Assembly (NCBI RefSeq): GCF_001945445.1
Contig: NZ_MSXW01000058.1
Coordinates: 124,001-188,000, forward strand
DNA from: Pseudomonas sp. PA27(2017)
GTDB lineage: Bacteria > Pseudomonadota > Gammaproteobacteria > Pseudomonadales > Pseudomonadaceae
DNA: 64,000 bases
Reading direction: 5' to 3'
Position numbers and translations under genes: made by a program. Numbering within the stretch: position 1 is the first letter of the stretch; every line of letters starts with the position of its first letter. The notes beneath the pieces were generated by a model that made no database searches, had not been told where the DNA came from, and worked only from the letters and a program-made list of their open reading frames with translations. This document shows positions 36,725-44,697 of this stretch, one piece after another.

Positions 36725-37447
36725 CTATTCGAAAGGGTAATGCTGGCCCCAGTGCTCGAAGACCGCACGCAGCTCGTCTTTTTCAACCAGCTCGGCCATG
36801 CGCTGGTCGAACAGCTTGGCCAGCGCGCGCCCACGTGGCGTATCGGAAAAACCGATGTAAAGCGGCAGGCGCAGCAGGTCGGTCACCCGATACTTGCCGG
36901 GATCGTTGGCGCCAGCGAGCGTTTGCTCGACCTCTGGGCGGGCATCGATGTAGTAATCGGCATGGCCCTGGTCGAGCATCGACAGGATGCCACTGCGCCG
37001 CTGCAGCTCGTTGTAATGGGTCAGCCCGGGGATGTAGCGCTGATACTCGTAGCCGCGCATCCACACCAGACGCGAGCGGCGCAGCTCGGCCTGGTCCGGC
37101 GCGGCCTTGGCCGCCAGGCTCAGGGCGCTGATCAGGTCGGAATCGTAATGCCAGCTCGGGTACACCACACCGCCACTGACCTCGTTCTGGTAGGAGGCGA
37201 CCCAGGCGTCCGCCTCGCCGCGCTTCACCAGGCCGATGGAGCGGGTATAGGGCACGATCTGCATTTCCAGCTTGACGCCGGCGGGCTCGAAGACCAGGCG
37301 CAGGATGTCCCAGGACATACCGGTGCCGTCGGGGTTGATGCGATCGACCCACACGTCGCTGGCCATTCGGATGCTGGCCGGCACGTCACTGCTCGCCTGA
37401 GCGCAGACACCGAAGGACAACAACAGAGCCAGCCATAGCGCACGCAT
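36725..37447 (-). CDS. Periplasmic substrate-binding protein, family 3-like
   Basis: A 240-residue protein with a signal peptide (MRALWLALLLSFGVCAQA) and an SBP_bac_3-like fold (ASDVWVDRINPDGTGMSWDILRLV; FSDTPRGRALAKLFDQRM). No transporter genes are adjacent, so it may be an orphan sensor-like or amino-acid-binding protein; the ligand is unknown. Two adjacent ATGs exist (37450 and 37447); the second gives a better spacing of seven bases to AGGAGG. Confidence 0.75.
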   Translation of the reverse strand: MRALWLALLLSFGVCAQASSDVPASIRMASDVWVDRINPDGTGMSWDILRLVFEPAGVKLEMQIVPYTRSIGLVKRGEADAWVASYQNEVSGGVVYPSWHYDSDLISALSLAAKAAPDQAELRRSRLVWMRGYEYQRYIPGLTHYNELQRRSGILSMLDQGHADYYIDARPEVEQTLAGANDPGKYRVTDLLRLPLYIGFSDTPRGRALAKLFDQRMAELVEKDELRAVFEHWGQHYPFE

Positions 37448-37462
37448 CATCCTGCCTCCTGA

Positions 37463-37996
37463 TCAGCCAAAGCCCAGGTTGGAGGCCAGGCCATTGGCCC
37501 AGCCCCAAACGAGCAGCTGCATGGCCAGCCAGGCGAAGACCCCAGCCAGAACGTCGTCGAGCATGATGCCGAAACCACCGTGCACGTGGCGATCGATCCA
37601 GCGGATCGGCCACGGCTTGAGAATGTCGAAGAAGCGGAACATCAGGAACCCCACCAGCACCCAGCCCCAGCCCTCGGGCACCAGCCACAGGGTGATCCAC
37701 ATGCCGACCATCTCGTCCCAGACGATGCCTTCATGGTCATGCACGCGCAGGTCGTCGGCGACCTTGCCGCACAGCCACACGCCGAACACCATGGTCACGC
37801 CCAGCATCAGCCAGTAGCCCCAGTCCGGCAGCATCTGCCAGAGCGGGATGAACGGCACGGCGGCCAGCGAACCCCAGGTACCCGGCGCCTTGGCGATGGT
37901 GCCGGTGCCGAAGCCGAAGGCCAGGAAATGCCACGGGTTGCGCCATACGGAAGGTGGCACGAACTCGGCGGGGACTTGCTTGGGATGATCAGTCAC
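37463..37996 (-). CDS. pgpA: Phosphatidylglycerophosphatase A
   Basis: A 177-residue integral membrane enzyme that dephosphorylates phosphatidylglycerol phosphate. The family segment FGFGTGTIAKAPGTWGSLAAVP is near the N-terminus and HDHEGIVWDEMVGMWI carries acidic catalytic residues. The GTG start at 37996 gives VTDHPKQVPAEF and overlaps the end of thiL; an ATG at 38023 inside thiL is an alternative. thiL-pgpA is a conserved pair (PA4051-PA4050). Confidence 0.92.
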   Translation of the reverse strand: MTDHPKQVPAEFVPPSVWRNPWHFLAFGFGTGTIAKAPGTWGSLAAVPFIPLWQMLPDWGYWLMLGVTMVFGVWLCGKVADDLRVHDHEGIVWDEMVGMWITLWLVPEGWGWVLVGFLMFRFFDILKPWPIRWIDRHVHGGFGIMLDDVLAGVFAWLAMQLLVWGWANGLASNLGFG

Positions 37997-38954
37997 GGTG
38001 CATTCCGAAATGTTGGTAGCCACTGTACCGTGGCTCGATGGCGTGGCCTCTGGCGTCCAGCAGGTGCACGCCCTGTCCGGCCTCGACCCGACCGATCACC
38101 TGTACAGGCTGGCCCATGGCGCGCAGCACGTCCAGTTTCTCGGCAGGCAGGGTAAAGGCAAGCACGTAGTCGTCGCCACCCCCAAGCGCCAACTGACGTG
38201 CGCTTTCGTCACCCACACAAGCCAGCAGAGCGGCCGACAGCGGCAGGCGCTGCTGCTCGACGAACAGCGCGACGCCGGACGCCCGGGCGATGTGCCCGCA
38301 GTCGGCGAGCAGGCCGTCGGAGATATCCAGCGCCGCCGTGGCCATGCCACGCAGGGCCTGGCCCAGCTGCAGCTGCGGCATGGGCGACCAGTAGTGGGCC
38401 AGAAGCTCGGCAGCACCGGCTTGCTCGGCCCGCTCGCCCAGCACGAACGGCAGCGCGCCGGCCGCATTGCCCAACGGGCCGCCGACGCACAGCAGGTCGC
38501 CCGGACGGGCGCCCGCGCGGGTCAGCGCCTGGCCAGCCGGGACGCGGCCGAACACGGTAAGGGTCAGGCTCAGCGGCCCGCGGGTGGTGTCGCCGCCGAC
38601 CAGGCGTACGCCACACTGGCGCGCCATGCTTTCCAGCCCGGCCGTGAATTCGGCCAGCCAGTCGGGAGAAACGTCAGGAAGGGTCAGCGCCAGGGTGAAC
38701 GCCAGGGGCGCGGCGCCCATGGCGGCCAGGTCACTGACCGAAACGGCCAGGGCACGCTGGCCGAGCAGGCGTCCCGGCGCATCGGCCGGAAAATGCACGC
38801 CAGCGACCAGGGTATCGGTGGACACCGCCAGTTGTTCGCCGGCGGGCACTTCGAGCAGGGCGCAGTCGTCGCCGATCCCCAGCACCACACCATCGGCCGC
38901 CTGTGCACAGGCGGCTGCGGCGAAGTAATGACGAATCAGCTCGAACTCGCCCAA
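37989..38954 (-). CDS. thiL: Thiamine-monophosphate kinase
   Basis: A 321-residue enzyme that phosphorylates thiamine monophosphate to thiamine diphosphate. It has the family N-terminus GEFELIRHYF, the metal site GIGDDCALL, and VSVSDLAAMGA. The start reads as TTG at 38954, five bases after the nusB stop, with only a weak TGAG ribosome binding site. Part of the rib-nusB-thiL-pgpA run. Confidence 0.93.
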   Translation of the reverse strand: MGEFELIRHYFAAAACAQAADGVVLGIGDDCALLEVPAGEQLAVSTDTLVAGVHFPADAPGRLLGQRALAVSVSDLAAMGAAPLAFTLALTLPDVSPDWLAEFTAGLESMARQCGVRLVGGDTTRGPLSLTLTVFGRVPAGQALTRAGARPGDLLCVGGPLGNAAGALPFVLGERAEQAGAAELLAHYWSPMPQLQLGQALRGMATAALDISDGLLADCGHIARASGVALFVEQQRLPLSAALLACVGDESARQLALGGGDDYVLAFTLPAEKLDVLRAMGQPVQVIGRVEAGQGVHLLDARGHAIEPRYSGYQHFGMHRD

Positions 38955-38959
38955 AACAC

Positions 38960-39439
38960 TCAGCGCTTGTTGAAGTCGCGGACTTCGTCGGCGCGCAGGG
39001 TCGGCGCCAGCTTGTCGAGCACGCCGTTGACGAACTTGTGACCATCGGTGGCGCCGAACACCTTGGCGAGTTCGATGCCTTCGTTGATCACCACGCGGTA
39101 CGGCACGTCGATGCGGTTACGCAGCTCGTAGGTGGACAGGCGCAGGATGGACAGCTCGACCGGGTCGATCTCGTCCAGCGGGCGGTCGAGCAGCGGCTCG
39201 AACAGGCCGTCGATCTCACTCTTCTGGCGCGGCACGCCGTGCAGGATCTCGTGGAAGTAAGCGCCGTCGACCGCACTGAAATCGTTGTCGACGCGGAACT
39301 GCGCTTCGATCTCGTTGAGTGCCTGGCCCGCGATGTGCCAGGAGTACAGGGCCTGCATGGCCAGGGTGCGCGCCTGACGGCGAGCCAGCAGCTTGGGGCT
39401 CGGGCCTTTCTTGGCTGGCTTTTTGTCGTTCTGGCTCAC
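38960..39439 (-). CDS. nusB: Transcription antitermination factor NusB
   Basis: A 159-residue RNA-binding protein that with NusE (S10) promotes antitermination of rRNA operons. The fold region RRQARTLAMQALYSWHIAG and the closing FGATDGHKFVNGVLDKLA are typical. Start GTG at 39439 overlaps the ribH stop as GTGA and has GGAGG upstream, so translation is coupled. The linkage with ribH is conserved widely. Confidence 0.94.
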   Translation of the reverse strand: MSQNDKKPAKKGPSPKLLARRQARTLAMQALYSWHIAGQALNEIEAQFRVDNDFSAVDGAYFHEILHGVPRQKSEIDGLFEPLLDRPLDEIDPVELSILRLSTYELRNRIDVPYRVVINEGIELAKVFGATDGHKFVNGVLDKLAPTLRADEVRDFNKR

Positions 39440-39912
39440 TTGGCCTCCAACTGCGCCAGCAGGCTGACCATTTCCAGAGCGGACAGGGCAGCTTCGGCGC
39501 CTTTGTTGCCGGCCTTGGTGCCGGAACGCTCGATGGCCTGCTCGATGGAATCGACGGTCAGCACGCCAAAGGCGACCGGTACGCCGAACTCCATGGAGAC
39601 CTGGGACAGGCCCTTGGTGCACTCACCGGCCACGTATTCGAAGTGCGGGGTGCCGCCCCGGATCACTGCGCCGAGGGCGATGATGGCGCTGTACTCGCCG
39701 CGCTGCGCGACTTTCTGGGCGACCAGGGGAATCTCGAAGGCACCCGGCGCGCGGATGATGGTGATGTCGTCTTCGCTGATGCCGTGGCGAACCAGGGCGT
39801 CGACCGCGCCGCTGACCAGGCTTTCGACCACGAAGCTGTTGAAGCGGCCGACCACCAGGGCGAAGCGGCCCTTGGGAGCGATGAAAGTACCTTCGATGGT
39901 CTTGAGTGTCAT
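39436..39912 (-). CDS. ribH: 6,7-dimethyl-8-ribityllumazine synthase (type I)
   Basis: A 158-residue riboflavin-pathway enzyme that condenses 3,4-dihydroxy-2-butanone 4-phosphate with the ribitylaminopyrimidine. It shows ALVVGRFNSFVVESLVSGA, the catalytic-loop APGAFEIPLVAQK, and IRGGTPHFEYVA. This is the classical housekeeping copy beside nusB (PA4053). A second, unrelated-type lumazine synthase is encoded at 41791-42252. ATG at 39912 starts MTLKTIEGTF. Confidence 0.95.
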   Translation of the reverse strand: MTLKTIEGTFIAPKGRFALVVGRFNSFVVESLVSGAVDALVRHGISEDDITIIRAPGAFEIPLVAQKVAQRGEYSAIIALGAVIRGGTPHFEYVAGECTKGLSQVSMEFGVPVAFGVLTVDSIEQAIERSGTKAGNKGAEAALSALEMVSLLAQLEAK

Positions 39913-40010
39913 AGCGAGTTCTCGAGCTGTCTTTAAAGAGCCAGGGCCTGCCATGGCAGGCCCCGAAAATATAGGCGATGAGAGCCGAGGCTCCATCGCG
40001 GTCGCCGCGC

Positions 40011-41102
40011 TTATTTGGGCGGCAGGTATTCTACAACTTCCAGGTCGAAACCGGATATCGCGTTGAACTTCATCGGCGCGCTCATCAGGCGCATCTTGCG
40101 CACGCCGAGGTCACGCAGGATCTGCGAACCGGCACCGACCGTGCTGTAGGTGCTCGGCATCTTGCTGGTGGTGGCGCCGTCCGCTTCGCGGATATGCGCC
40201 AGTACCTCGTCGCCGCCCAGCGAATGGCCGAGCAGCAACACCACGCCGCTGCCGGCCTCGGCCACTTCGGTCATCGCCGCGCGCAGGCTCCAGCGCCCCG
40301 GCTGGCGCACCATCAGCAGGTCGCGCATGGGGTCCATGTTGTGCACGCGCACCAGGGTCGGTTCTTCGGCACAGATGGTGCCCAGGGTCACGGCCATGTG
40401 CACGTCGCCTTCCACCGAGTCGCGGTAGGTCACCAGGTTGAACTGGCCCACTTCGCTGTCCAGCGGCTGCTCGGTGATGCGCTGCACGGTGCGCTCGTGG
40501 AGCATGCGGTAGTGGATCAGGTCGGCGATGGTGCCGATCTTGATGCCGTGCTTGGCGGCGAATTCTTCCAGCTCCGGGCGACGGGCCATGGTGCCGTCGT
40601 CGTTCATGATCTCGCAGATCACCCCGCTCGGCTCGAAGCCGCCCATGCGCGCCAGATCGCAGGCCGCCTCGGTATGGCCGGCACGGGCCAGCACGCCGCC
40701 GGGCTGGGCCATCAGCGGGAAGATGTGGCCAGGGCTGACGATGTCTTCGGCCACCGCGTGCCTGGCCGCAGCGGCCTGCACGGTACGCGCGCGGTCGGCA
40801 GCGGAAATGCCGGTAGTGACGCCTTCGGCTGCCTCGATGGATACGGTGAACTTGGTGCCGAAGCCGGAGCCGTTGCGCGGCGCCATCAGCGGCAGCTTGA
40901 GGGTTTCGCAGCGTTCGCGGGTCATCGGCATGCAGATCAGGCCGCGGGCGAAGCGGGCCATGAAATTGATGTGCTCGGCGGTCACGCATTCGGAGGCGAT
41001 GATCAGGTCGCCTTCGTTCTCGCGGTCTTCGTCATCCATGAGAATGACCATCTTGCCGGCGCGGATGTCCTCGACCAGTTCTTCGATACTGTTGAGTGCC
41101 AT
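40011..41102 (-). CDS. ribB: 3,4-dihydroxy-2-butanone-4-phosphate synthase with degenerate GTP cyclohydrolase II domain
   Basis: A 363-residue protein. The first ~200 residues are a complete RibB domain (ILMDDEDRENEGDLIIASE; GHIFPLMAQPGGVLARAGHTEAACDLA), which makes the four-carbon riboflavin precursor from ribulose 5-phosphate. The rest aligns with GTP cyclohydrolase II, but the zinc cysteines and the usual ECLTGDVFGS motif are missing; VRVHNMDPMRDLLMV stands in their place. The second activity is therefore probably lost, as in the Pseudomonas family with a separate ribA. It lies 13 bases after ribE. Confidence 0.93.
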   Translation of the reverse strand: MALNSIEELVEDIRAGKMVILMDDEDRENEGDLIIASECVTAEHINFMARFARGLICMPMTRERCETLKLPLMAPRNGSGFGTKFTVSIEAAEGVTTGISAADRARTVQAAAARHAVAEDIVSPGHIFPLMAQPGGVLARAGHTEAACDLARMGGFEPSGVICEIMNDDGTMARRPELEEFAAKHGIKIGTIADLIHYRMLHERTVQRITEQPLDSEVGQFNLVTYRDSVEGDVHMAVTLGTICAEEPTLVRVHNMDPMRDLLMVRQPGRWSLRAAMTEVAEAGSGVVLLLGHSLGGDEVLAHIREADGATTSKMPSTYSTVGAGSQILRDLGVRKMRLMSAPMKFNAISGFDLEVVEYLPPK

Positions 41103-41115
41103 GGTGGCGGTGTCC

Positions 41116-41778
41116 TTAATGCTTCAGATAGCCGTGTTCGGCGAGAAAACCTTCGGTCAGCCCGGAGCTGCTCGGCTCGGCGGCCTTGTCACCGAGCAGC
41201 AGGCGCTCCAGGTAACGGGCCAGCAGGTCGACCTCGAGGTTGACGCGACGCCCGGGGCGGTAATCGGCCATGATGGTTTCGGCCAGGGTGTGCGGCACGA
41301 TGGTCAGCTCGAACTCGGCGCCGTCGACGGCATTGACCGTCAGGCTGGTGCCATCGACGGTGATCGAGCCCTTGTGGGCGATGTACTTGGCCAGCTCGCG
41401 CGGCGCGCGCACCTTGAACTGGATGGCGCGGGCGTTCTCCTCGCGGGAGACGATCTCGCCAACGCCGTCGACGTGCCCGCTGACCAGATGGCCACCGAGG
41501 CGCGTGGTCGGCGTCAGGGCCTTTTCCAGATTGACCCGGCTGCCACTCTTCAGGTCGATGAAGGCGGTACGCGCCAGGGTTTCCCGGCTGACGTCGGCCC
41601 AGAAGCCGTCACCCGGCAGTTCGACGGCGGTCAGGCACACGCCGTTGACCGCGATGCTGTCGCCCAGCACGACGTCGCCCAGATCCAGTTTGCCGGTCTT
41701 CACGTAGACCCGCACATCACCGCCCTTGGGCGTGATGGCGGCGATGCTGCCGATGGATGCGATGATTCCGGTGAACAT
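41116..41778 (-). CDS. ribE: Riboflavin synthase alpha chain
   Basis: A 220-residue, two-fold repeated lumazine-binding protein that converts two lumazines to riboflavin. The N-terminus MFTGIIASIGSI and the repeated LGDSIAVNGVCLT and KGSITVDGTSLTVN motifs are diagnostic. It starts 12 bases after the ribH2 stop and thus should be in the riboswitch-led transcript. Confidence 0.95.
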   Translation of the reverse strand: MFTGIIASIGSIAAITPKGGDVRVYVKTGKLDLGDVVLGDSIAVNGVCLTAVELPGDGFWADVSRETLARTAFIDLKSGSRVNLEKALTPTTRLGGHLVSGHVDGVGEIVSREENARAIQFKVRAPRELAKYIAHKGSITVDGTSLTVNAVDGAEFELTIVPHTLAETIMADYRPGRRVNLEVDLLARYLERLLLGDKAAEPSSSGLTEGFLAEHGYLKH

Positions 41779-41790
41779 GAGAACTCCTCG

Positions 41791-42252
41791 TCAGACCGGC
41801 AATTCTTTGAGTTTGCGCAGCGTGTCGGCACAAGTGCGCGCCGCTTCGGCGCCCTTGACCAGAAAATGCTCGCGGAAGAACGTCTGGTGTTCTTCGCCGG
41901 CATGGAAATGATGGGGCGTGAGCACCGCCGAGAACACCGGCACGTCGGTGTCTAGCTGCACCTGCATCAGGCCCTCGATCACCGCCTGGGCGACGAACTC
42001 GTGGCGGTAGATACCACCATCGACCACCAGCCCGGCAGCGACGATGCCGGCGTAGCGGCCACTCTTGGCCAGGCGCTTGGCGTGCAGGGGGATTTCGAAG
42101 GCGCCGCCGACTTCGAAGCAATCGATTTCGCTGGCCGCGTAACCCTGGCGCTGCATTTCTTCGATGAAGGCATGGCGCGACTGATCGACGATTTCGCGGT
42201 GCCAGCAGGCCTGCACGAAGGCGACCCGACGTACGTTGTTAGAGATGGACAT
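41791..42252 (-). CDS. ribH2: Second lumazine synthase, RibH2 (type II) subfamily
   Basis: A 153-residue protein. It has the features of the RibH2 branch best known from Brucella and Mesorhizobium: VAFVQACWHREIVDQSRHAF, GGAFEIPLHAKRLAKSGRY, VVDGGIYRHEF and SAVLTPHHFHAG. It differs clearly from the type I ribH three genes downstream. The gene is the first behind the FMN riboswitch, with AGGAG six bases before its ATG. A role in making lumazine when flavin is low is inferred; in some bacteria RibH2 has other or conditional functions. Confidence 0.88.
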   Translation of the reverse strand: MSISNNVRRVAFVQACWHREIVDQSRHAFIEEMQRQGYAASEIDCFEVGGAFEIPLHAKRLAKSGRYAGIVAAGLVVDGGIYRHEFVAQAVIEGLMQVQLDTDVPVFSAVLTPHHFHAGEEHQTFFREHFLVKGAEAARTCADTLRKLKELPV

Positions 42253-42348
42253 GTTCGACTCCTGTTTATGGTTAAAACAGGGCAGCTTGGATCGATAGGG
42301 ATGGTACGGACATGCAGCAGCACGAGGGCTGCCTGACCAGGCAATCCC
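42253..42348 (-). promoter_or_regulatory. Expression platform of the FMN riboswitch with Shine-Dalgarno-sequestering hairpin
   Basis: Between the aptamer and the ribH2 ATG there is a perfect 7-bp stem CCTGTTT / AAACAGG (42261-42281). Its 3' arm overlaps the ribosome binding site AGGAG, so the hairpin would block translation of ribH2. An alternative pairing of CAGGCAGC with GCTGCCCTG, followed by TTTT, could act as terminator or as anti-sequestor. Which switch operates is inferred. Confidence 0.6.
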
Positions 42349-42635
42349 GCTCTCTCTTCATCCGGACTATACCGTCGGCCCCGGAATCGCACCGGGTCTG
42401 CTCGTCCCCGGGCGGCTGGTGCCGTACCGGGCGCTCGCGGGCTAGGTAGAACCTGAGTTTAGATCTCGCGAGCTAGCGCCAGACAAGGCGAAATTGGGCG
42501 AGGGCGCGGAGTTTACAGGCTGTAAATGAGCAGCCCGAGCCCAATTTCAACGCCGTATGGCCGACGCGCAGCAGATCTAAAACAGGTTCTTGGCACCATT
42601 ACCGCCGGTGGGGAATTACACCCCGCCCTGAGAAC
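42349..42635 (-). ncRNA. FMN riboswitch (RFN element) with an enlarged variable loop
   Basis: The conserved 5' block (CAGGGCGGGGTGTAATTCCC then ACCGGCGGTAAT, minus strand, about 42600-42630) and the 3' blocks (AGCCCGCGAGC; GGTGCGATTCCGG; GCCGACGGTATAGTCCGGAT) are those of RFN. The closing stem pairs GTTCTC (42630-42635) with GAGAGC (42349-42354). About 143 bases of the variable stem between the two blocks are a palindromic element, described separately. The riboswitch should turn off ribH2 and the downstream rib genes when FMN is abundant. Confidence 0.9.
42448..42590. repeat. Palindromic element inside the FMN riboswitch variable loop
   Basis: Inverted ends are AGAACCTGAGTTTAGATCT (42448-42466) and AGATCTAAAACAGGTTCT (42573-42590). 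Inside, AAATTGGGC and GCCCAATTT pair, then TTTACAG and CTGTAAA at the tip, so the whole 143 bp can fold as one long hairpin. It has no coding content. Because it is a closed hairpin, it can sit in the aptamer's variable stem without breaking the conserved core. Confidence 0.8.
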
Positions 42636-42706
42636 GTGTGGCTGCTTGTCGCAGCCGACAGGCGTTTTACCACACTTGCTGCGCCAGCGCACGGCGGCTC
42701 TGCCCA

Positions 42707-42952
42707 AGAGCCTGTTCACGATCTTCGTGCCGGGCTTTAGTTATTTGACTGCAGCGTGGCGCAAGCGGCCGTTATCCGATCCATTGTGGGAGCTGCGACC
42801 TCGCGGCGAATCGCTCAGGCACCGCCGAAATAGGCAGTCAGGCTGCAATCGTTTCGCCCCGAGGTCGGTGCTCCCACAGGTTGGTTTGAGTGTCTGCTTC
42901 TGCCTTGTAGCTGCCCGTGCACATGCCCAGAAAGATCGACAACGGACTCCAG
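42707..42952. repeat. Palindromic element, AGAGCCTGTTC family, inverted copy
   Basis: The interior is nearly the reverse complement of the element at 35786-36029 (GTGGGAGCTGCGACCTCGCGGCGAA, a shared CTCAGGCACCGCCGAAATAG block, and CGCCCCGAGGTCGGTGCTCCCACAG region). Its left end AGAGCCTGTTCACGATCTT is intact, but the right end has decayed. It lies between the ribD stop and the riboswitch and may terminate ribD transcription. Confidence 0.82.
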
Positions 42953-42963
42953 CCGATGCGCAT

Positions 42964-44082
42964 TCAGCTCGCGCGATCGGGCACGGCGATGATGCGCCAG
43001 TCGTCACCCACGGCGCGCATGTCGACGATCTTCAGGGCTGGCGCTTCGGCCATGCGCGCCAGCGGCAGGTCGAGCAGCGGCCGCGCGCTGGAGCCGAGGA
43101 ACTTGGGCGCGACGAACAGTTGGTACTCGTCGACCAGCCCCAGCCGGGCAAAGGCGCCGGCCAGTTTCGGCCCGGCCTCGACCAGCACTTCGTTGGCGCC
43201 ACGCGAGGCCAGCTCCAGCAGCAACTTACGCAGATCGACATGGCCGTTGCTGCCGGGCATGGCCAGCAGTTCGTGGCCGTCATCCAGATAACGGCAGCGC
43301 GAGGTGGCCGCCGCGCAGGTGGCGACCAGCGCCGGGCCAGCCTGGAAGAATGGAGCGCTGAGCGGCACCCGCAGGCGCCCGTCGACCAGCACGCGCAGCG
43401 GCGGCCGCGCCTGGGCCAGGGCAGTCAGCTCGGCGCCCAGGCCCAGTTCGTCCGGGCGCACGGTCAGGCGCGCACCATCGGCCAGCAGCGTATCGGCGCC
43501 ACTGAGCACCACGCTGGAGCGCGCACGCAGGCGCTGCACCGCGGCACGCGCCGCCGGCCCAGTGATCCATTGGCTTTCGCCACTGGCCATGGCGGTGCGC
43601 CCGTCCAGGCTCATCGCCAATTTCACGCGCACCAGCGGCAGGCCGCTTTCCATGCGCTTGATGAAGCCCGCGTTCAGCGCTCGCGCCTCGGCCTCCAGCA
43701 CGCCGCCCTGCACGGAAATACCGGCATTCATCAGGCGCAGCAGACCGCGTCCGGCTACTTGCGGATTGGGGTCCTGCATGGCCGCCACGACCCGGGAGAT
43801 GCCGGCGGCCATCAGCGCATCGGCGCACGGCGGCGTACGGCCATGATGGCTGCACGGCTCCAGCGTGACGTAGGCAGTGGCGCCGCGAGCCTTGTCGCCG
43901 GCCTGGCGCAACGCGTGTACCTCGGCGTGGGGTTCGCCGGCCTTGGCGTGCCAGCCTTCGCCGACGATCTTGTCGTCACGCACGATCACGCAGCCGACAC
44001 GGGGATTGGGATGAGTGGAATACAGGCCCTTGCGCGCCAGCTCGAGGGCCCGCGCCATGAATGCGTGATCGTTGCTGCTCAT
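42964..44082 (-). CDS. ribD: Bifunctional pyrimidine deaminase/reductase RibD
   Basis: A 372-residue riboflavin enzyme. The N-terminal zinc deaminase has GEPHAEVHAL and EPCSHHGRTPPC; the C-terminal NADPH reductase starts near residue 147 (PLVRVKLAMSLDGRTAMASGESQWIT). It catalyses the second and third steps after GTP opening. The ATG at 44082 follows the nrdR stop as TGAGATG with AGGA upstream, so it is coupled to nrdR. Downstream the riboswitch and two repeats separate it from ribH2. Confidence 0.95.
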   Translation of the reverse strand: MSSNDHAFMARALELARKGLYSTHPNPRVGCVIVRDDKIVGEGWHAKAGEPHAEVHALRQAGDKARGATAYVTLEPCSHHGRTPPCADALMAAGISRVVAAMQDPNPQVAGRGLLRLMNAGISVQGGVLEAEARALNAGFIKRMESGLPLVRVKLAMSLDGRTAMASGESQWITGPAARAAVQRLRARSSVVLSGADTLLADGARLTVRPDELGLGAELTALAQARPPLRVLVDGRLRVPLSAPFFQAGPALVATCAAATSRCRYLDDGHELLAMPGSNGHVDLRKLLLELASRGANEVLVEAGPKLAGAFARLGLVDEYQLFVAPKFLGSSARPLLDLPLARMAEAPALKIVDMRAVGDDWRIIAVPDRAS

Positions 44083-44083
44083 C

Positions 44084-44548
44084 TCAGTCCTGGTTCGGCT
44101 CGCGGGAAAGGCGGTCGATTTCCTCACGGAATTCGTTGAGGTCCTGGAAGCGGCGGTATACCGAGGCGAAACGAATGTAGGCCACCTCGTCGAGCTTCTG
44201 CAGCTCGGTCATCACCAGCTCACCGAGCACCAGCGACTTGACCTCGCGCTCGCCGGTGGCGCGTAGCCGGTGCTTGATGTGGGCGATGGCCGCTTCCAGC
44301 CGCTCGACGCTGACCGGACGCTTTTCCAGCGCACGCTGCATGCCGGCCCGCAGCTTGTCCTCGTCGAAAGGCTGGCGGCTGCCGTCCTGCTTGATCAGAC
44401 GCGGCATCACCAGCTCGGCGGTCTCGAAGGTGGTGAAGCGCTCGCCACAGGCCAGGCATTCGCGGCGACGGCGCACCTGATCACCTTCGGCGACCAGACG
44501 CGAATCGATGACTTTGGTGTCGTTGGCGGAGCAGAACGGGCAATGCAT
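44084..44548 (-). CDS. nrdR: Transcriptional repressor NrdR
   Basis: A 155-residue regulator of ribonucleotide reductase genes. The N-terminal zinc ribbon has MHCPFCSANDTKVIDSR and RRRECLACGERFTTFE; an ATP-cone domain follows (PRLIKQDGSRQPFDEDKL). The start at 44548 is the family-conserved MHCPFC. It is first in the ribD cluster and divergent from the YbaY-type gene. Confidence 0.94.
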   Translation of the reverse strand: MHCPFCSANDTKVIDSRLVAEGDQVRRRRECLACGERFTTFETAELVMPRLIKQDGSRQPFDEDKLRAGMQRALEKRPVSVERLEAAIAHIKHRLRATGEREVKSLVLGELVMTELQKLDEVAYIRFASVYRRFQDLNEFREEIDRLSREPNQD

Positions 44549-44697
44549 GGCTGGAACGGTCGCAGGCGAGAAAGCCCGCATGGTAGCGCATCCACGCCGC
44601 CCGGCGCCAAGCGCGCGGATGCAGGCCGCGCTTTCCTTTGCATTCACCGCCGGCTATGGCGAGAATCCGGGCATTGCCCGTCTGTCAGGATCATCCG

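Noticed and set aside
42001..42336. A + strand frame overlapping ribH2 and its leader
   Set aside because: Antisense to ribH2 and the riboswitch expression platform; no supporting signal.
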